A stretch of 11,801 bases of DNA from CAJKWP01 sp964554475 (GTDB lineage Bacteria; Bacillota; Clostridia; Christensenellales; UBA1242), in assembly GCA_964554475.1 (NCBI GenBank), contig CAZKOT010000036.1:1-11801 (forward strand). Direction: 5' to 3'. Under the pieces are notes generated by a model. The model was not told where the DNA came from. It searched no databases and saw only the letters and a list, made by a program, of their open reading frames with translations. Position 1 is the stretch's first letter; every line of letters starts with the position of its first letter. A program made the translations under genes and the position numbers. This document shows positions 11,767 to 11,801 of this stretch, in pieces.

Positions 11767-11801
11767 AATAGTATAATTTCACGACATTAATACAAAAAAT
11801 T

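Overview
This window comes from a very A+T-rich bacterium using the standard bacterial code: TGA is a stop for rlmN and the LigD polymerase, and tryptophan is TGG. Protein families, AAGGAGG-type ribosome binding sites and vegetative-type promoters suggest a low-GC Gram-positive (Bacillota, probably an uncultured Clostridia- or Bacilli-like lineage). That assignment is inference; no rRNA or other marker fixes it.

Layout. 1-1355 (minus): an RluA-family pseudouridine synthase followed by a GNAT acetyltransferase cut by the window edge. 1402-2448 (plus): rlmN, divergent from the synthase. 2449-2990: a scrambled junction with a 74-codon orphan gene (minus), a degenerate copy of the 3' end of the LigD polymerase gene and a degenerate copy of the 3' end of rlmN. 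2996-5697 (minus): the three activities of the repair ligase LigD as three separate genes, in transcription order phosphoesterase, ligase, polymerase. 5804-6088 (plus): a 94-aa orphan with a consensus promoter, convergent with a four-helix membrane protein (6095-6616, minus). 6802-7719 (minus): recO preceded by a 54-aa gene. 7833-8048 (minus): a 71-aa orphan with its own promoter, ribosome binding site and terminator. 8395-11380 (minus): an operon of pyrimidine-nucleoside phosphorylase, tsaE, tsaB and rimI. 11549-11716 (plus): a 55-aa Cys/His-rich protein.

The genes fall into DNA repair (split LigD, RecO), RNA modification (pseudouridine synthase, RlmN, and TsaB/TsaE for the tRNA t6A37 modification), nucleoside salvage and small orphan proteins. 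Ku, the usual partner of LigD, and TsaD, the catalytic partner of TsaB/TsaE, are not in the window.

Three patterns stand out. (1) Several first-in-operon housekeeping genes lack a Shine-Dalgarno sequence and have a -10 hexamer placed so that transcription should begin at, or one base before, the start codon; they look leaderless, whereas the orphan genes carry strong ribosome binding sites. (2) Two copies of a G+C-richer, hairpin-rich element with terminal inverted repeats (about 150 and 223 bp) sit in the same orientation at the 3' ends of the ligase gene and tsaE; the second supplies the last 13 codons of tsaE. (3) The convergent rlmN/LigD-polymerase junction is present twice, once intact on each side and once decayed. 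I saw no tRNA, rRNA, CRISPR array, transposase or phage gene.
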